Source of the DNA: Chloroflexota bacterium
GTDB lineage: Bacteria; Chloroflexota; Anaerolineae; Aggregatilineales; Phototrophicaceae
DNA: 64,000 nt
NCBI GenBank assembly: GCA_013388745.1
Contig: JACAER010000029.1
Coordinates: 1 to 64,000, forward strand
Direction of reading: 5' to 3'
Part shown: positions 51,828-60,214 of the stretch, in pieces
Layout: every line of letters starts with the position of its first letter
Position numbering within the stretch: position 1 is the first letter of the stretch
Translations under genes and position numbers: made by a program
Notes under the pieces: model-generated
Databases searched by the model: none
What the model saw: only the letters and a program-made list of their open reading frames with translations
What the model was told of the DNA's origin: nothing

Positions 51828-53816
51828 ATGCCAAAGTTTTTACGATCTCGCAATTGGGGAGGATTATTGTTCTTGTTGGGCGCGTTGGTGCTGGCCTTCA
51901 CCTTTCGTCCGTGGAGTACGAATGCACAAACCAGCTCTGATTGGCAGTCGATCGCGGCTGAACGCGGCCTGAGCGAAGCCGACATGCGCGCGGCGATGAT
52001 GACCTACACGCCCAGCGGAATGCTGGATGAGTACGTCATGTTCGCGTCTGGCGGCCACGGCGGTCAAGTATTGGTGATTGGTTTGCCATCGATGCGTTTG
52101 CTGCGCACGATCGCCGTCTTCACTCCAGAACCCTGGCAGGGTTATGGGTATGGGGTAGGGGAGGAAACCCTGGCAGGCGGATTTATCGACGGCCAGGAAA
52201 TCACCTGGGGCGATACTCACCATCCGGCACTAAGCGAAACCAACGGCGAATATGACGGCAACTGGTTATTTGTCGGCGACAAAGCCAACGCACGTGTCGC
52301 GGTCATCGACCTGCGCGACTTCGAGACCAAACAGATTGTCCATAACCCGCTGTTCCTGAACGATCATGGTGGAACGTTTGTCACCCAGAATAGCGATTAC
52401 GTCATCGAAGGCGGTGCCTACGGTCTGCCGATCGCCAGCGAATATGCCCCGCTGGCCGATTACCAGAGCAGTTATCGCGGCATGATTACCTTCTGGCGCT
52501 TTGATCAGGCCGCCGGACGGATTGATTACAGCCAGTCGTTCGCGCTGGAACTGCCGCCCTATTGGCAAGACCTGTGCGATTCGGGCAAGCTCGTCTCCGA
52601 CGGGTGGATTTTCTGTAACTCGTTTAACACTGAAATGGCAACAGGCGGCATTCAGGCAGGCAACCCGCCGTTCGAGGCCGGTGTCAGCCGCAATACAACT
52701 GACTACTTGCATGTCATCAACCTCAATGGGGCAGTCAGTGTTTTTGAGTCGGGCGGCGCAGAAATGGTCAACGGCTTTAACCTGATTCGCCTGGAAACAG
52801 CCATCGCTAACAACCTGTTGTACTTCATCCCCGAACCGCGCAGTCCGCATGGTGTTGATATTGCGCCGGGTGGGGATTATATCGTTGTCTCCGGCAAACT
52901 CGACCCGCACGTGACGATCTACAGCTTCCAGCGGATTATGGACGCGATTGCTGCTGGCACGAGCGAATTTGACCCGTTTGGCGTGCCCGTGCTGCCGCTG
53001 GAAACGACGATGGAGGCACAAGTTGAACTTGGACTTGGGCCGTTACATACCCAGTTCGATAATCAGGGGTATGCCTATACCAGTCTGTTCCTGGACAGCG
53101 CCATCGCGCGCTGGAGTCTGGGCGGCGAAGGGTATCGCCCACAGGATGGCTGGACACTGCAAGGCCGTATACCCGTTCAGTACAACGTCGGCCATATCGC
53201 CGCGGCGGAGGGTGACACCACGTCGCCGGATGGGCGCTTCTTGCTGGCACTGAATAAGTGGTCGGTTGACCGCTTCTTGTCTACCGGGCCGCTTTTACCG
53301 CAGAACTTCCAGCTCATCGACATCAGTCAGCCGGGCGATCAATTGCAGGTCTTGTATGACATGCCGATCACGGCGGCTGAGCCGCACTACGCACAGATCA
53401 TCGCGGCCTCGACTCTGCATGCCTGGGATGTCTACCCAGAAGTCGGTTGGGATTCACAGACGCAGGCGGTCGCTGCCGACGCCGTGCAGCCCGGCACCGA
53501 AGGCGTAACGCGCGACGGCAACAATGTGACTGTGCGGATGACGGTCATCCGCAGCCATTACAATCCGGAATGGGTGGAAATCCAGGAGGGCGACCATGTG
53601 GTCTGGACAATCACCAGTCTGGAACGTGCCCGCGACGCGACACACGGTTTTGGTGTGCCATACTACAACATCAACCTGAGCATCGAACCGGGCGAGTCGA
53701 TCACCTTTGAGTTCGACGCAACCAGGCCGGGGGTCTTCAGTTGGTACTGCACCGAGTTCTGTTCAGCGCTGCATCTTGAAATGATGGGCTACCTGACGAT
53801 CGCACCCTCACGGTAA
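51828..53816 (+). CDS. nosZ: Nitrous oxide reductase NosZ, Sec-type (clade II)
   Basis: 662-residue copper enzyme that reduces N2O to N2 outside the cell membrane. The signal peptide (about 1-33) has no twin arginine, as in clade II enzymes. Seven CuZ His ligands are visible: GDTHHPAL (two), NDHGGTF, SPHGVDI, GPLHTQF, VGHIAAAE and EPHYAQI. The C-terminal cupredoxin domain has the CuA site His in DATHGFGVP and CTEFCSALHLEMMGY. ATG 51828 follows GGAGGAGG. Accessory genes follow in the same direction. Confidence 0.97.
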   Translation: MPKFLRSRNWGGLLFLLGALVLAFTFRPWSTNAQTSSDWQSIAAERGLSEADMRAAMMTYTPSGMLDEYVMFASGGHGGQVLVIGLPSMRLLRTIAVFTPEPWQGYGYGVGEETLAGGFIDGQEITWGDTHHPALSETNGEYDGNWLFVGDKANARVAVIDLRDFETKQIVHNPLFLNDHGGTFVTQNSDYVIEGGAYGLPIASEYAPLADYQSSYRGMITFWRFDQAAGRIDYSQSFALELPPYWQDLCDSGKLVSDGWIFCNSFNTEMATGGIQAGNPPFEAGVSRNTTDYLHVINLNGAVSVFESGGAEMVNGFNLIRLETAIANNLLYFIPEPRSPHGVDIAPGGDYIVVSGKLDPHVTIYSFQRIMDAIAAGTSEFDPFGVPVLPLETTMEAQVELGLGPLHTQFDNQGYAYTSLFLDSAIARWSLGGEGYRPQDGWTLQGRIPVQYNVGHIAAAEGDTTSPDGRFLLALNKWSVDRFLSTGPLLPQNFQLIDISQPGDQLQVLYDMPITAAEPHYAQIIAASTLHAWDVYPEVGWDSQTQAVAADAVQPGTEGVTRDGNNVTVRMTVIRSHYNPEWVEIQEGDHVVWTITSLERARDATHGFGVPYYNINLSIEPGESITFEFDATRPGVFSWYCTEFCSALHLEMMGYLTIAPSR

Positions 53817-53827
53817 CCGTGATTGAA

Positions 53828-53854
53828 GGGCGGGGGATCATGGATCTCCCGCCC
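53828..53854. repeat. Hairpin downstream of nosZ
   Basis: GGGCGGGGGATC (53828-53839), loop ATG, GATCTCCCGCCC (53843-53854); 11 of 12 pairs are canonical and one is G-U. CATG sits at the centre, as in 31369-31388 and 62755-62774. It may protect nosZ mRNA or reduce read-through. Confidence 0.75.
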
Positions 53855-53886
53855 CACCCGCCGACTCAGAGTTAAGGGATTACTTC

Positions 53887-54519
53887 ATGACCGCCAATAT
53901 TTCTAGCGCTGTATCACTGCCAGAAAAACGCTGGCTCACATGGCTGCCCACGCTGATGTGGATTGTGGCCGCCGCGCTGCTCTTAGTCTCCATCACGCTG
54001 CCATACTGGGGGATGGTGCTGCAAGCGCCACAATATCCGGGTGGTCTGCGGATGCGAGTGTTTATCAATACCATGACGGGCGATGAAGATCCGCGTTTGG
54101 ATGAAGTGCGTGAAATCGATGGGCTGAACCACTATATCGGGATGCAGTCTCTGTATAACGCAGCGCAGATTGAACGCGCTATCGCGCTGCCAGCGCTGTT
54201 GCTGATGGCGGCGTTTTTAGTCGTCGCGGGGTTCTGGCGGCGGCGCTGGACATGGTTGCTCACGCTGCCCGCACTGGGCCTGCCGGTGGTGTTTCTTGCC
54301 GATTTAGGTTTGTGGCTGCGCTACTACGGGCAAACGCTTGACCCTTATGCCCCGCTGTCCAGTGCGATCCAGCCGTTTGTGCCGCCAGTTCTGGGCGTAG
54401 GCGTGATCGGCCAGTTTTCGACAGAGTCTTTTGTCGATACAGGCTGGTACCTGGCAGCAGGCGCAGCGGCGCTGATTATCGTGGGTTTGTTCACTCGCTG
54501 GTGGCTTGCCAAGAGGTAA
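53887..54519 (+). CDS. NosB-like multi-pass membrane protein of the nos cluster
   Basis: 210-residue membrane protein with four hydrophobic segments (about 18-42, 98-118, 123-145, 180-203). A large loop after the first helix carries QAPQYPGGLRMRV and the motif EIDGLNHYIGMQSL, which I associate with membrane proteins linked to clade II nos operons (NosB-like). Position between nosZ and nosD supports a role in electron supply or maturation of NosZ, but the molecular function is not known. Confidence 0.8.
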   Translation: MTANISSAVSLPEKRWLTWLPTLMWIVAAALLLVSITLPYWGMVLQAPQYPGGLRMRVFINTMTGDEDPRLDEVREIDGLNHYIGMQSLYNAAQIERAIALPALLLMAAFLVVAGFWRRRWTWLLTLPALGLPVVFLADLGLWLRYYGQTLDPYAPLSSAIQPFVPPVLGVGVIGQFSTESFVDTGWYLAAGAAALIIVGLFTRWWLAKR

Positions 54520-54520
54520 T

Positions 54521-55927
54521 ATGCGCAGCGGAATAGCTTTCGTGTTTGCTGTCTTTGTGCTATGCCTTGCAGGTCGCCCTGTTCAAGCGCAGCGAGTGCT
54601 GGTGGTCGGCAACGACGGACAGTACGCGACGATCGAAGCAGCGCTGGCAGCGGCACAGGATGGCGATACGATAGAAGTGCATGGCGGTGTTTATGGCGCG
54701 CCGCTGAACATCGAAAAAAGTGTGTCATTGATCGGCGTCAACGGGCCTGTGATTGATGGGCAGGGGACGGGCACGCTTGTCCTGATCTATGCGCCTGATG
54801 TGCTGTTTCAGGGTTTTGTTATCCGCAATACGGGCAGCAACCTGTCACACGAGGACAGCGCGATTGTGATTCAGGCTGAACGTGTGACTGTCGCGGAGAA
54901 TCGACTCGAAAGTGTGTTGTTCGGCATTTATTTTGCCGCTGCCTCTCACGGCATCGCGCGGGATAATGTCATTTATGGCAAGCCAGAGGTGAGCGAAGGG
55001 CTGCGCGGGGATAGTATCCGCGTCTGGTACAGCGACCATGTTTTGCTCAGCGGCAACCAGGCTTATATCACACGGGATGTGCTGATCTGGTATGCCAATT
55101 TTGTCAGCATTGAAAATAATATCTTCGCGCGCAACCGCTACGGCTTGCACGTGATGTACAGCAACGACATGACGGTTACGGGCAATACATTTGCTGAAAG
55201 CTCGGTGGGTTGTTACCTGATGTATGCCCTGCGCTTCACAATGACCGACAATTATGTGGTCAACAACCGCGGCCCCAGCGGCTATGGTCTGGCCTTAAAA
55301 GATATGGATTCAGTGACGGTCAGCCATAATGTGCTGGCGGGCAACCGCGCTGGACTGTATCTCGACAATTCACCCGCGCTCTACGAGGGTTTCAACGAAT
55401 TCGAATTCAACCTCTTGGCTTACAACGACATCGGCGTCCTGGCGCTGCCGGCTGTTGCGCGCAATATCTTCCAGAACAACATCTTCCTGGACAATGTGCA
55501 GCAAGCGGGCACAGAGGGGCGCGGCAATCTGCAAGGAAATGTATGGCAGGAAGATGGTATCGGCAATTATTGGAGCGATTACGTAGGCTACGATGAGGAC
55601 GGCGACGGTATTGGCGATCTTGCTTATCGTTCCGAACGGCTTTCAGAAAGTTTGTCCGACAGCTACCCTGTGCTGCGGCTTTTTATCTACAGTCCCGCGC
55701 TGCAAGCATTGGATTTCGTGGGGGCGGCTTTTCCCTCGCTGCGCCCGGACCCGAAGCTGATTGATGAAGCCCCGCTGATGCAATACACGCTGCCTGGCAG
55801 TTCTGCGCTGCCGGGCACGGCGCCGCTCTTCTGGGGAGCAGCGCTGATCTTGTGCATTAGCGGCGCCGCGGTCTATGTGTTCGCTTTGCGCTCGTCATGG
55901 AGTGTGCGGTTACGGAGATTATCATGA
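54521..55927 (+). CDS. nosD: Copper-site maturation protein NosD
   Basis: 468-residue exported right-handed beta-helix protein. The signal peptide (about 1-24) is followed by many parallel-helix repeats (YATIEAALAAAQDGDTIEVH, YGLHVMYSNDMTVTGNTF, YGLALKDMDSVTVSHNVL) and a C-terminal transmembrane helix (about 435-458). NosD is needed for assembly of the CuZ centre together with NosF and NosY. ATG 54521 follows AGAGG, two bases after the previous stop; a TTG at 54506 is possible. The stop overlaps nosF (ATGA). Confidence 0.95.
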   Translation: MRSGIAFVFAVFVLCLAGRPVQAQRVLVVGNDGQYATIEAALAAAQDGDTIEVHGGVYGAPLNIEKSVSLIGVNGPVIDGQGTGTLVLIYAPDVLFQGFVIRNTGSNLSHEDSAIVIQAERVTVAENRLESVLFGIYFAAASHGIARDNVIYGKPEVSEGLRGDSIRVWYSDHVLLSGNQAYITRDVLIWYANFVSIENNIFARNRYGLHVMYSNDMTVTGNTFAESSVGCYLMYALRFTMTDNYVVNNRGPSGYGLALKDMDSVTVSHNVLAGNRAGLYLDNSPALYEGFNEFEFNLLAYNDIGVLALPAVARNIFQNNIFLDNVQQAGTEGRGNLQGNVWQEDGIGNYWSDYVGYDEDGDGIGDLAYRSERLSESLSDSYPVLRLFIYSPALQALDFVGAAFPSLRPDPKLIDEAPLMQYTLPGSSALPGTAPLFWGAALILCISGAAVYVFALRSSWSVRLRRLS

Positions 55928-56802
55928 TCGTTGCTGAAAACCTGACCAAACGCTATGGTGCTGTGATGGCGCTCGATCATCTCGCTTTCAGCATATCGCC
56001 GGGCGAGGCGGTCGCGCTGTGGGGCGCTAACGGCGCGGGCAAGACCACCGCACTGCGCTGTTTGCTGGGGCTGCTTTCTTTCGAGGGCAAGGTGATCGTC
56101 AATGGCATTGACGTACAGCGCCGTAGTAAGCAGGCGCGCGCGGTGATCGGTTATGTGCCGCAGGAAGCTTCGTTTTACGATTTGTCTGTTGCCCAGACGC
56201 TGCATTTCTACGCTCGCTTGAAAAAAGCAGCAGAGACAGAAATCTCGCGTGTGTTGCAGAATGTACAGCTAGAAGAACACAGCGCAAAGCGCGTTTCGGC
56301 GCTCTCTGGCGGCATGAAGCAGCGTCTGGCGCTGGCGGTGGCGCTGCTGAACAACCCACCGATCCTGATGCTCGATGAACCCACAGCCAATCTGGATGTA
56401 CAGGCGCAGCGGGATTTCAGCCATCTGATTCAGAATCTAAATCAGGCGGGCAAGACGATTGTCTTTTCTTCGCATCGCCTGGACGAAGTACTGACGCTGG
56501 CAAAACGTGTGCTGGTGCTGGCGGATGGGCGGCTGAAACTGGAGTGCGCGCCAGAGCAGTTGGCGCAGCAGCTTGAGCTGTATCGCTGGCTGCGCATCTG
56601 GGTTCATGCAGCGCATTACCACAGCACCCAGCAAGTGCTGCGGCAGAACCGCTATGTCTGCACGCCAAACGGCACCTCTGTTTACGTGCGTGTCAACGAA
56701 GGCAGCAAGATGGCGCCCCTGCGTCTCTTGGAAAGCCAAGCGATCCCTGTAGAGGATTTTGAACTGCTCGACCAGCAGCCGGCGCAGGAGGCGCTGCCAT
56801 GA
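55924..56802 (+). CDS. nosF: ABC ATPase NosF
   Basis: 292-residue ATPase. Walker A GANGAGKTT, Q-loop YVPQEASFYDLS, signature LSGGMKQRLALAVALL, Walker B ILMLDEPTANLD and H-loop FSSHRLDE are all present. With NosY and NosD it supplies a sulfur species or energy for building the CuZ cluster (family knowledge). The start overlaps nosD and the stop overlaps nosY, each by four bases. Confidence 0.95.
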   Translation: MIVAENLTKRYGAVMALDHLAFSISPGEAVALWGANGAGKTTALRCLLGLLSFEGKVIVNGIDVQRRSKQARAVIGYVPQEASFYDLSVAQTLHFYARLKKAAETEISRVLQNVQLEEHSAKRVSALSGGMKQRLALAVALLNNPPILMLDEPTANLDVQAQRDFSHLIQNLNQAGKTIVFSSHRLDEVLTLAKRVLVLADGRLKLECAPEQLAQQLELYRWLRIWVHAAHYHSTQQVLRQNRYVCTPNGTSVYVRVNEGSKMAPLRLLESQAIPVEDFELLDQQPAQEALP

Positions 56803-57659
56803 TCGAAATTGATTTCACCAGTGTTGCTGTCATTACCGCCAAAGAACTGCGCGATGCCCTGCGTAACCGCTGGTTTGTGTTCTACACGCTGGCATTCGGC
56901 GGGCTGGCGCTGGCGCTTTCGGCGCTGGGGCAGCCGCTGTCGGGGCGTGTGCAGTTGAGCGGCTACAGCCGTACCGCTGCCAGTCTGATCAATTTGGTGC
57001 TGTTGTTTGTGCCGCTGATCGGGCTGACGCTTGGGGCTTTGAATCTGGCGAACGACCGTGAAAACGGCACGCTTGATTATCTGCTGGCGCAGCCTGTTAC
57101 CCGCGCCGAAGTGCTGCTGGGAAAGTATTTAGGACTGGCGTTGACCTTGTTCGCTATGTTGTGTGTGGGCTTCGGGACGGCGGGAGTGGCGCTGGCCCTA
57201 CAGGGGCGCGCGGGAGATGCCGGCGCTTATGTATTGATGGTGGCACTGGATATTCTGCTTGCCCTGGCAATGCTGAGTCTGGGCTTCCTGGTTTCGACAA
57301 TGGCGGGTAGAACAGCGGCGGCACTGGCGGGCGGTTTATTCTTGTGGCTGCTGTTGGTGTTTATCGGCGATCTGGGCATTATGGGCAGCGCAGTGCTTAC
57401 GCGATTACCTGTTGACACGGTGTTGGGTCTAACATTAATTAATCCATTACAACTCTTTAAAGTGGCCTCGATTTTGACGATCCAGGCCAATCTGGAGGTG
57501 TTGGGCCCGGCAGGTGTCTATGCGACTCAGCGTTTCGGTGATGGTTTGCTGCCGATGGTCGTGATCGGCCTGCTCGTGTGGGGTGTCGTACCGCTCGGCG
57601 CGGCACTCTGGCTGTTCACGCATCAGGAAAAGTTTCGTTCCAGAAGGAGTCGGCAATGA
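56799..57659 (+). CDS. nosY: ABC permease NosY
   Basis: 286-residue ABC-2 type membrane protein with six hydrophobic segments; the cytoplasmic start VAVITAKELRDALRNRWFV and the segment NDRENGTLDYLLAQPVTRAE are typical for NosY. A long acceptor loop lies between helices 5 and 6. It forms the membrane part of the NosFY transporter. Its stop overlaps the next start (ATGA). Confidence 0.95.
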   Translation: MIEIDFTSVAVITAKELRDALRNRWFVFYTLAFGGLALALSALGQPLSGRVQLSGYSRTAASLINLVLLFVPLIGLTLGALNLANDRENGTLDYLLAQPVTRAEVLLGKYLGLALTLFAMLCVGFGTAGVALALQGRAGDAGAYVLMVALDILLALAMLSLGFLVSTMAGRTAAALAGGLFLWLLLVFIGDLGIMGSAVLTRLPVDTVLGLTLINPLQLFKVASILTIQANLEVLGPAGVYATQRFGDGLLPMVVIGLLVWGVVPLGAALWLFTHQEKFRSRRSRQ

Positions 57660-58117
57660 GTTCGCGCATTTTATGGTTGTTAGCGGCGCTGCTGTGTCTG
57701 GCGGCCTGTGCGCCAGCCAGCGCGCCTACACAGTCAGCGACGGCTGTTACGATCAGCCTGCGTTTTGAGCCTGACCCACCTACAGTGGGTGAGGGACTGG
57801 TGGTCATTGGTTTGCAGACTGCTGCCGGGGCAGCGATAGACAACGCGCGTCTGACGGTGGAAGGCAATATGGCTCACGCAGGCATGATGCCAGTTAGCCG
57901 CGAAATCACGACCGGCGAAAACGGCGAGTATCGCACGACGTTTGACTGGTCAATGGGTGGTGAATGGGTGCTGACAGTGCGCGCTGAATTGAGCAGCGGG
58001 GAAACAGTCAGCGAGGATTTTAATGTCTCGGTCGGAGCAATTTCCAGCGAAAGTGTTATTAACCAGCGCACGCCGGAAGCGACTCCAGAAGCAACAATGC
58101 AGATGCAAGGGGGATAA
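57656..58117 (+). CDS. YtkA-like lipoprotein of the nos cluster
   Basis: 153-residue exported lipoprotein. The lipobox CLAAC (Cys18) ends the signal. The domain (about 35-140) is a YtkA/FixH-like beta sandwich with GNMAHAGMMPV, a His/Met-rich turn that could bind copper, and WSMGGEWVLTV. The tail is Met/Thr-rich. Coupled to nosY by a four-base overlap, it probably delivers copper to NosZ in place of NosL, which is missing here. That role is inferred. Confidence 0.82.
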   Translation: MSSRILWLLAALLCLAACAPASAPTQSATAVTISLRFEPDPPTVGEGLVVIGLQTAAGAAIDNARLTVEGNMAHAGMMPVSREITTGENGEYRTTFDWSMGGEWVLTVRAELSSGETVSEDFNVSVGAISSESVINQRTPEATPEATMQMQGG

Positions 58118-58134
58118 TCCCAAGAGGTAAACTC

Positions 58135-58740
58135 ATGGCACAAAACACGAACACCGAACCACCTCAAATTGGCTGCGCGGCGGGTATTTTGTTTGGGTTC
58201 ATTGGCCTGTTATTGAGCTTCTTGCTCACTGTCAAGCCGCTGACTGTGTCTGCCGACGCGGCACGTGTGGCGCGCGCTGAGCCAAGCAGCACGCCGTTCC
58301 CTACGGATACACCGCAGCCGACGTTCACAGCGACCTTTACATTGACCCCGACAGCGATCTCTACTCTGACGCCTACGGTGGCTGCAACCCTGACACCTGT
58401 GCCGCCCACGTCAGCGCCGGCGACGAGCGGCGTAACGACGGCTTACGATCCGGCGTTGGTGGCGCATGGGCAGGAGTTGTTTGTGCTGTGCACGGCCTGT
58501 CACGGGGTGGATGCGCGCGGCATCCCCGGATTGGGCAAAGACCTAGTGGCGAGCGAATTTGTCATCGCGCTAAGCGATGAGGAGCTGCTGGCGTTTATTC
58601 AGACTGGCCGTCCGGTGTGGGATGCAGCCAATACAACCGGGATTGATATGCCCCCGCGCGGCGGTAACCCGGCTATGACTGATGATGATATTGTGGCGAT
58701 CATCGCCTATATTCGTACACTACACGCGCAGTCCGGTTGA
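58135..58740 (+). CDS. Membrane-anchored monoheme cytochrome c
   Basis: 201-residue protein. One N-terminal transmembrane helix (about 12-35, CAAGILFGFIGLLLSFLLTV) is followed by a Thr/Pro-rich spacer (about 48-100) and a small cytochrome c domain with the heme site CTACH (about residue 120) and a probable distal Met in IDMPPRGGNPAMTDDD. It likely passes electrons to the CuA site of NosZ. It is the last gene of the nos operon; a hairpin follows at 58775. Confidence 0.92.
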   Translation: MAQNTNTEPPQIGCAAGILFGFIGLLLSFLLTVKPLTVSADAARVARAEPSSTPFPTDTPQPTFTATFTLTPTAISTLTPTVAATLTPVPPTSAPATSGVTTAYDPALVAHGQELFVLCTACHGVDARGIPGLGKDLVASEFVIALSDEELLAFIQTGRPVWDAANTTGIDMPPRGGNPAMTDDDIVAIIAYIRTLHAQSG

Positions 58741-58774
58741 CCAGAGCCGCTGGAAAGCCTCAAAGCATGAACAA

Positions 58775-58808
58775 TAAAGCGGTAGAGGAATGCAACTCTA
58801 TCGCTTTA
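58775..58808 (+). terminator. Hairpin at the end of the nos operon
   Basis: TAAAGCGGTAGAG (58775-58787) pairs with CTCTATCGCTTTA (58796-58808) at 12 of 13 positions, loop of 8 nt. Only a short T run follows (GTTTG), so it may be a weak or factor-aided terminator. Confidence 0.5.
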
Positions 58809-58865
58809 GTTTGAATTGTGCGGCTGCGTGATAGAAGCACACCGGGTCGGCAGTGAGGTCGTATG

Positions 58866-58938
58866 TGCCCCATAGGGAATTCGAATCCCTGTTTTGGCCT
58901 TGAGAGGGCCACGTCCTGGGCCTCTAGACGAATGGGGC
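58866..58938 (-). tRNA. tRNA-Glu (anticodon CTC)
   Basis: 73-nt tRNA on the minus strand. Acceptor GCCCCAT/ATGGGGC with discriminator A at 58866; anticodon stem TGGCC/GGCCA with loop CTCTCAA (anticodon CTC); T arm AGGGA-TTCGAAT-TCCCT. CCA is not encoded. It lies 38 nt downstream of trpS on the same strand. Confidence 0.95.
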
Positions 58939-58976
58939 GGCTAGTAAGGCGAATTGTAGCAGCATTGCCGCTGCTG

Positions 58977-59990
58977 TCAAGACGGCGCGACCAGACCAAT
59001 GCACTGACGCACCTGCGCAAGTGTTTGGTTAGCCACTTCATTGGCCTTTTGCGCGCCATGCGCCAGGACTTTGTCCAGGTAACCGCCTTCGGCCATTAAT
59101 TCCTGATAACGCGCTTGCAGTGGGGTCAGCAGCGAGACCACCGCTTCGCCGACCTCTTTTTTCAGATCGCCGTAGCCTTTGCCGGCAAAATGCGCTTCGA
59201 TATCGGCATTGGACTGACCTGTAATGGCTTGATAGATCGTCAGAAGATTGTTGACACCGGCTTTTTCCGGGCTTTCGCCAAAAATGATCTCGCGCCCTGA
59301 ATCGGTGACGGCGCGCATGAGTTTCTTGCGGGCAACAGCAGGCGTGTCCAGCAGGTAGACGGCGTGGCCTTCGGAGGCTTCGCTTTTGCTCATTTTGGCA
59401 AGCGGGTTATCCAGACCCATGATGCGGGCGCCGGTTTTGGGGATCATCGCGTCGGGCAGGACAAAGGTTTCGCCGTAGAGATGGTTAAAGCGCTGTGCCA
59501 GATCGCGGGTGTATTCCAGATGCTGACGCTGGTCGTCGCCGACGGGCACAGCGTGCGCCTGGTAGAGCAGGATGTCGGCGGCCATCAGGGTAGGGTAGTT
59601 GAGCAGGCCGGCGCCGACGGATTCCTGCTGCTGCTTGGCGGCTTTGTCCTTGAACTGAGTCATGCGGTAGAGCCAACCGAGCGGGGTGAGGCAGGAAAGA
59701 ATCCAGGCGAGTTCAGTGTGGGCGGGGACGTGTGACTGGATGAAGATGGTGGCTTTGTCGGGATCGATGCCGCTGGCGATATAGAGGGCGGCGACCTCGC
59801 GGGTTTTGGCGCGCAGATGGGCGGGGTCTTGCGGGAGCGTAAGGGAGTGGAGGTCTACGACACAGAAGAAGCAGTCATAGGCATCCTGCTCGGCGACCCA
59901 CTGGCGCAGCGCGCCGATGTAGTTGCCGATGGTGAGATTGCCGGATGGCTGGATACCGGAGAGTACGCGCTTTTTAGCGTTGGCGGTCAT
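58977..59990 (-). CDS. trpS: Tryptophanyl-tRNA synthetase
   Basis: 337-residue class I synthetase charging tRNA-Trp. HIGH-like motif PSGNLTIGNYIGAL, KMSKS loop LAKMSKSEASEG, and GDDQRQHLEYTRDLA are diagnostic; the length is normal. The 224-nt upstream region shows no T-box or other leader. tRNA-Glu follows in the same direction. Confidence 0.97.
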   Translation of the reverse strand: MTANAKKRVLSGIQPSGNLTIGNYIGALRQWVAEQDAYDCFFCVVDLHSLTLPQDPAHLRAKTREVAALYIASGIDPDKATIFIQSHVPAHTELAWILSCLTPLGWLYRMTQFKDKAAKQQQESVGAGLLNYPTLMAADILLYQAHAVPVGDDQRQHLEYTRDLAQRFNHLYGETFVLPDAMIPKTGARIMGLDNPLAKMSKSEASEGHAVYLLDTPAVARKKLMRAVTDSGREIIFGESPEKAGVNNLLTIYQAITGQSNADIEAHFAGKGYGDLKKEVGEAVVSLLTPLQARYQELMAEGGYLDKVLAHGAQKANEVANQTLAQVRQCIGLVAPS

Positions 59991-60214
59991 GAAGAATCCT
60001 GCTGAGAGTAGTTCAGAAATAACATTGTGGGCATTCTACACTAGAGCGCGCTAATCCTCAATAGACGCAGGCACGAGCACGCATGGCCGCCCTGCGCAAG
60101 AATATTTAATCTATTCATTCTTACTTTAGCGTAAATAGGCGGCACTGTTAAGATGCCGTAGGGTAAGTATAGAGCAGAGGGAGGCGCTGCCCCAGCCGAA
60201 TTTGCAACACGCGC

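Noticed and set aside
59991-60214. T-box leader before trpS
   Set aside because: No T-box sequence or matching specifier and antiterminator structures were seen in the region.
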